From Actinomycetales bacterium (GTDB lineage: Bacteria; Actinomycetota; Actinomycetes; Mycobacteriales; Mycobacteriaceae): a stretch of DNA of 7,456 nt. The notes under the pieces are model-generated. The model was not told the origin of the DNA. It saw only the letters and a list, made by a program, of their open reading frames with translations, and searched no databases. This document shows, piece after piece, positions 6,470 to 7,456 of the stretch (the first letter of the stretch is position 1; each line of letters opens with the position of its first letter). Location: the NCBI GenBank assembly GCA_012838715.1, contig DUOR01000408.1, forward strand, positions 1-7,456, written 5' to 3'. The translations under genes and the position numbers were made by a program.

Positions 6470-6490
6470 CGGCCGCCGCGACGGCGGCCG
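6470..6490 (-). terminator. Second hairpin adjacent to the 63-aa gene's stop
   Basis: CGGCCGCCG (6470-6478) pairs perfectly with CGGCGGCCG (6482-6490) around a 3-nt loop. It lies between the stop of the minus-strand gene and the longer hairpin. The tandem arrangement suggests transcript-end processing or termination. Confidence 0.45.
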
Positions 6491-6510
6491 TCGAGGCGCG
6501 GGCCTCGGAC

Positions 6511-6702
6511 CTACTTGTTGACGATCGTGGTCGGGTGGACGTAATTCAGCGTCTCCACCGGAACCGGGAAAGTGGTCTCGCCGTAGGGGGAGTCGGCGCC
6601 GGCGAAGCGACCCACGAACTCGGTGACGGCGTGCTCGCCCGGCGCGAGGTCCTGCGGCCAGCCCGGATCGACGTACTGGTTCTTCTTCTGAACGTTAGCC
6701 AT
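6511..6702 (-). CDS. Conserved-looking small protein of unknown function (63 aa)
   Basis: I do not recognise the family with certainty. The 63-aa product reads MANVQKKNQYVDPGWPQDL, then APGEHAVTEFVGRFAGADSP, YGETTFPVPVETLNYVHPTT and IVNK. It is soluble-looking, without Cys, signal or membrane segment, and has normal amino-acid balance rather than the Arg/Ala/Pro bias of antisense frames in this GC-rich DNA. Its lower-GC codons also mark it as real. The start is uncertain: ATG at 6702, or an in-frame ATG triplet at 6714/6711/6708 (MMMS-MANV). A good AAAGGTGA lies ~20 nt upstream of 6714, too far for standard spacing. It is divergent from the helicase-associated gene and followed by two hairpins. 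From memory, M. tuberculosis Rv0863 (a small conserved protein) occupies the same place next to Rv0862c; homology is not verified. Confidence 0.68.
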   Translation of the reverse strand: MANVQKKNQYVDPGWPQDLAPGEHAVTEFVGRFAGADSPYGETTFPVPVETLNYVHPTTIVNK

Positions 6703-6750
6703 GCTCATCATCATCTCAGAAACGGCGACGCCAGTCACCTTTCCCGGGGC

Positions 6751-6756
6751 TAATGT
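6751..6756 (+). promoter_or_regulatory. -10 box of the helicase-associated gene
   Basis: TAATGT fits TAnnnT and lies 10 nt before the ATG at 6767, so the transcript would have only a few nucleotides of leader. No Shine-Dalgarno precedes the ATG, which agrees with near-leaderless translation. Confidence 0.55.
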
Positions 6757-6766
6757 GGGAACCGAC

Positions 6767-7456
6767 ATGACCCACGCCACCCCCTTCCCCCCGTTCCGCC
6801 GATGGCTGGCGGACCGTTCCGACGGTTTCCTGGCCGAGGTGCTGCGACGCCGCCCCGATGCACTGTCGCCCCCGCCCCGATCCTCCGACGCTCTGGCGGG
6901 GCGGTTGCAGCTGCGATCGTCGGTGCAGCGGGCGCTGACCGACGTCGATGCACTGGGGCTCGCACTGCTCGAGGCCGCGATCGACGTGGGCGGGGACACG
7001 GAACCCGTGTCCGCTGCGGCCATCATCGAGGAACTGCGCGGCGCGCTGGCCGCCATCGGGGTGCCGGCGAAAGAACGGCCGACGATCGCGCACGCGCGCG
7101 AGGCACTCGACGAACTGCGGAAGTCGGCTCTGATCCACGGCGACGGCCCCGGCGGCGGAGGGGCCTTCTCCGGACGGTCCACTCGAAAGTCGACCGACGG
7201 GTGGGAGGACCATCTCCTCGTGGCCGACGAAATCGTCGCGGCGCTGCCCGCCGGGTGGCGGCTGATCCCGCGCCCCGGGGAGCCGACCGCGTCGGAACTC
7301 CGCGCGGCGCTGGCCGGGGCCGACGACCGCCAGCGCAAGTTGTTGGGCACGTTGGCCGAGGCCGGCGGCCTGGGCACCACGCGCGACGCCGCCGAGGACG
7401 CCGATCCGGCGCTGCCCGTGCCGCGCCTGATCGCCGCGGGCCTGCTCGAGCGCCTC
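6767..7456 (+). CDS. Helicase-associated (XPB/Ssl2-like domain) protein, N-terminal part, runs off the window
   Basis: An open frame of 230 codons without a stop to the window end. It begins MTHATPFPPFRRWLADRSDG, then FLAEVLRRRPDALSPPPRSS, LAGRLQLRSSVQRALTDVDALGLALLEAA, and a winged-helix-like ALDELRKSALIHGDG. This is the N-terminal pattern of the large (~750 aa) actinobacterial proteins annotated as 'helicase-associated' or 'helicase C-terminal domain' (Rv0862c type), which carry an XPB/Ssl2-like domain (PF13625) further on. They usually neighbour an XPB/ERCC3-like superfamily II helicase, which would lie beyond this window. The protein may act in DNA repair or transcription-coupled functions, but that is inference and no catalytic motif is visible here. 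The ATG at 6767 is favoured by the nearby -10 box and by family resemblance starting immediately. Confidence 0.82.
   Translation, partial: MTHATPFPPFRRWLADRSDGFLAEVLRRRPDALSPPPRSSDALAGRLQLRSSVQRALTDVDALGLALLEAAIDVGGDTEPVSAAAIIEELRGALAAIGVPAKERPTIAHAREALDELRKSALIHGDGPGGGGAFSGRSTRKSTDGWEDHLLVADEIVAALPAGWRLIPRPGEPTASELRAALAGADDRQRKLLGTLAEAGGLGTTRDAAEDADPALPVPRLIAAGLLERL

Noticed and set aside
6703..7380. Upstream extension of the 63-aa gene to 7380 (289 aa)
   Set aside because: The extension is antisense to the helicase-associated gene, Ser/Ala/Pro/Arg-biased, and lacks motifs. Natural composition starts only at MANVQ.

Overview
The window is very GC-rich, densely coding DNA, probably chromosomal and from a Corynebacterium-type actinobacterium. 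Supporting signs are a secreted resuscitation-promoting factor (Rpf), DUF2771 and DUF3027 proteins, a GTG-started cold-shock protein with a C-terminal extension, leaderless-looking promoters (TAnnnT about 7 nt before the start codon) and a GlxR-like site. From memory, the order DUF3027 / glutamine cyclotransferase / DUF2771 / CspB / Rpf1 / small protein / helicase-type protein resembles the C. glutamicum rpf1-cspB neighbourhood. I could not check this against a database.

Layout. Bases 1-1797 (minus) hold the start of a TrmH/SpoU-type RNA methyltransferase, cut by the window edge, and upstream of it an NCS2/AzgA-type purine permease whose stop codon shares one base with the methyltransferase start. 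Bases 1978-2700 (minus) encode a DUF3027 protein. It is divergent from a lipoprotein glutaminyl-peptide cyclotransferase (2725-3657, plus), and the two appear to be driven by overlapping leaderless promoters. A DUF2771 membrane-anchored protein (3853-4485, plus) converges on a CspB-like protein (4591-4992, minus) across a perfect 18-bp terminator hairpin. The 577-bp gap between the csp gene and rpf (4993-5569) is the regulatory core. It contains a csp promoter, a GlxR-like operator, two sets of direct repeats, a perfect palindrome and a c-di-AMP (ydaO/yuaA) riboswitch at about 5301-5536 that precedes rpf (5570-6229). After the rpf terminator come a G-quadruplex motif and several hairpins, then an unrecognised 63-aa gene (6511-6702, minus). 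That gene is divergent from the 5' end of a large actinobacterial helicase-associated protein (6767 to the window end, plus).

How the parts relate. Rpf is a muralytic enzyme that remodels peptidoglycan at regrowth. Its long leader appears to sense c-di-AMP, and the upstream DNA carries a cAMP-regulator-like site plus repeats that could bind response regulators. Several neighbours are envelope proteins (the cyclotransferase lipoprotein, the DUF2771 protein, the permease). The clearest result is the riboswitch-rpf unit, a known type of association in actinobacteria, here with an unusually large insertion arm. I saw no phage, transposon, CRISPR or tRNA/rRNA genes.
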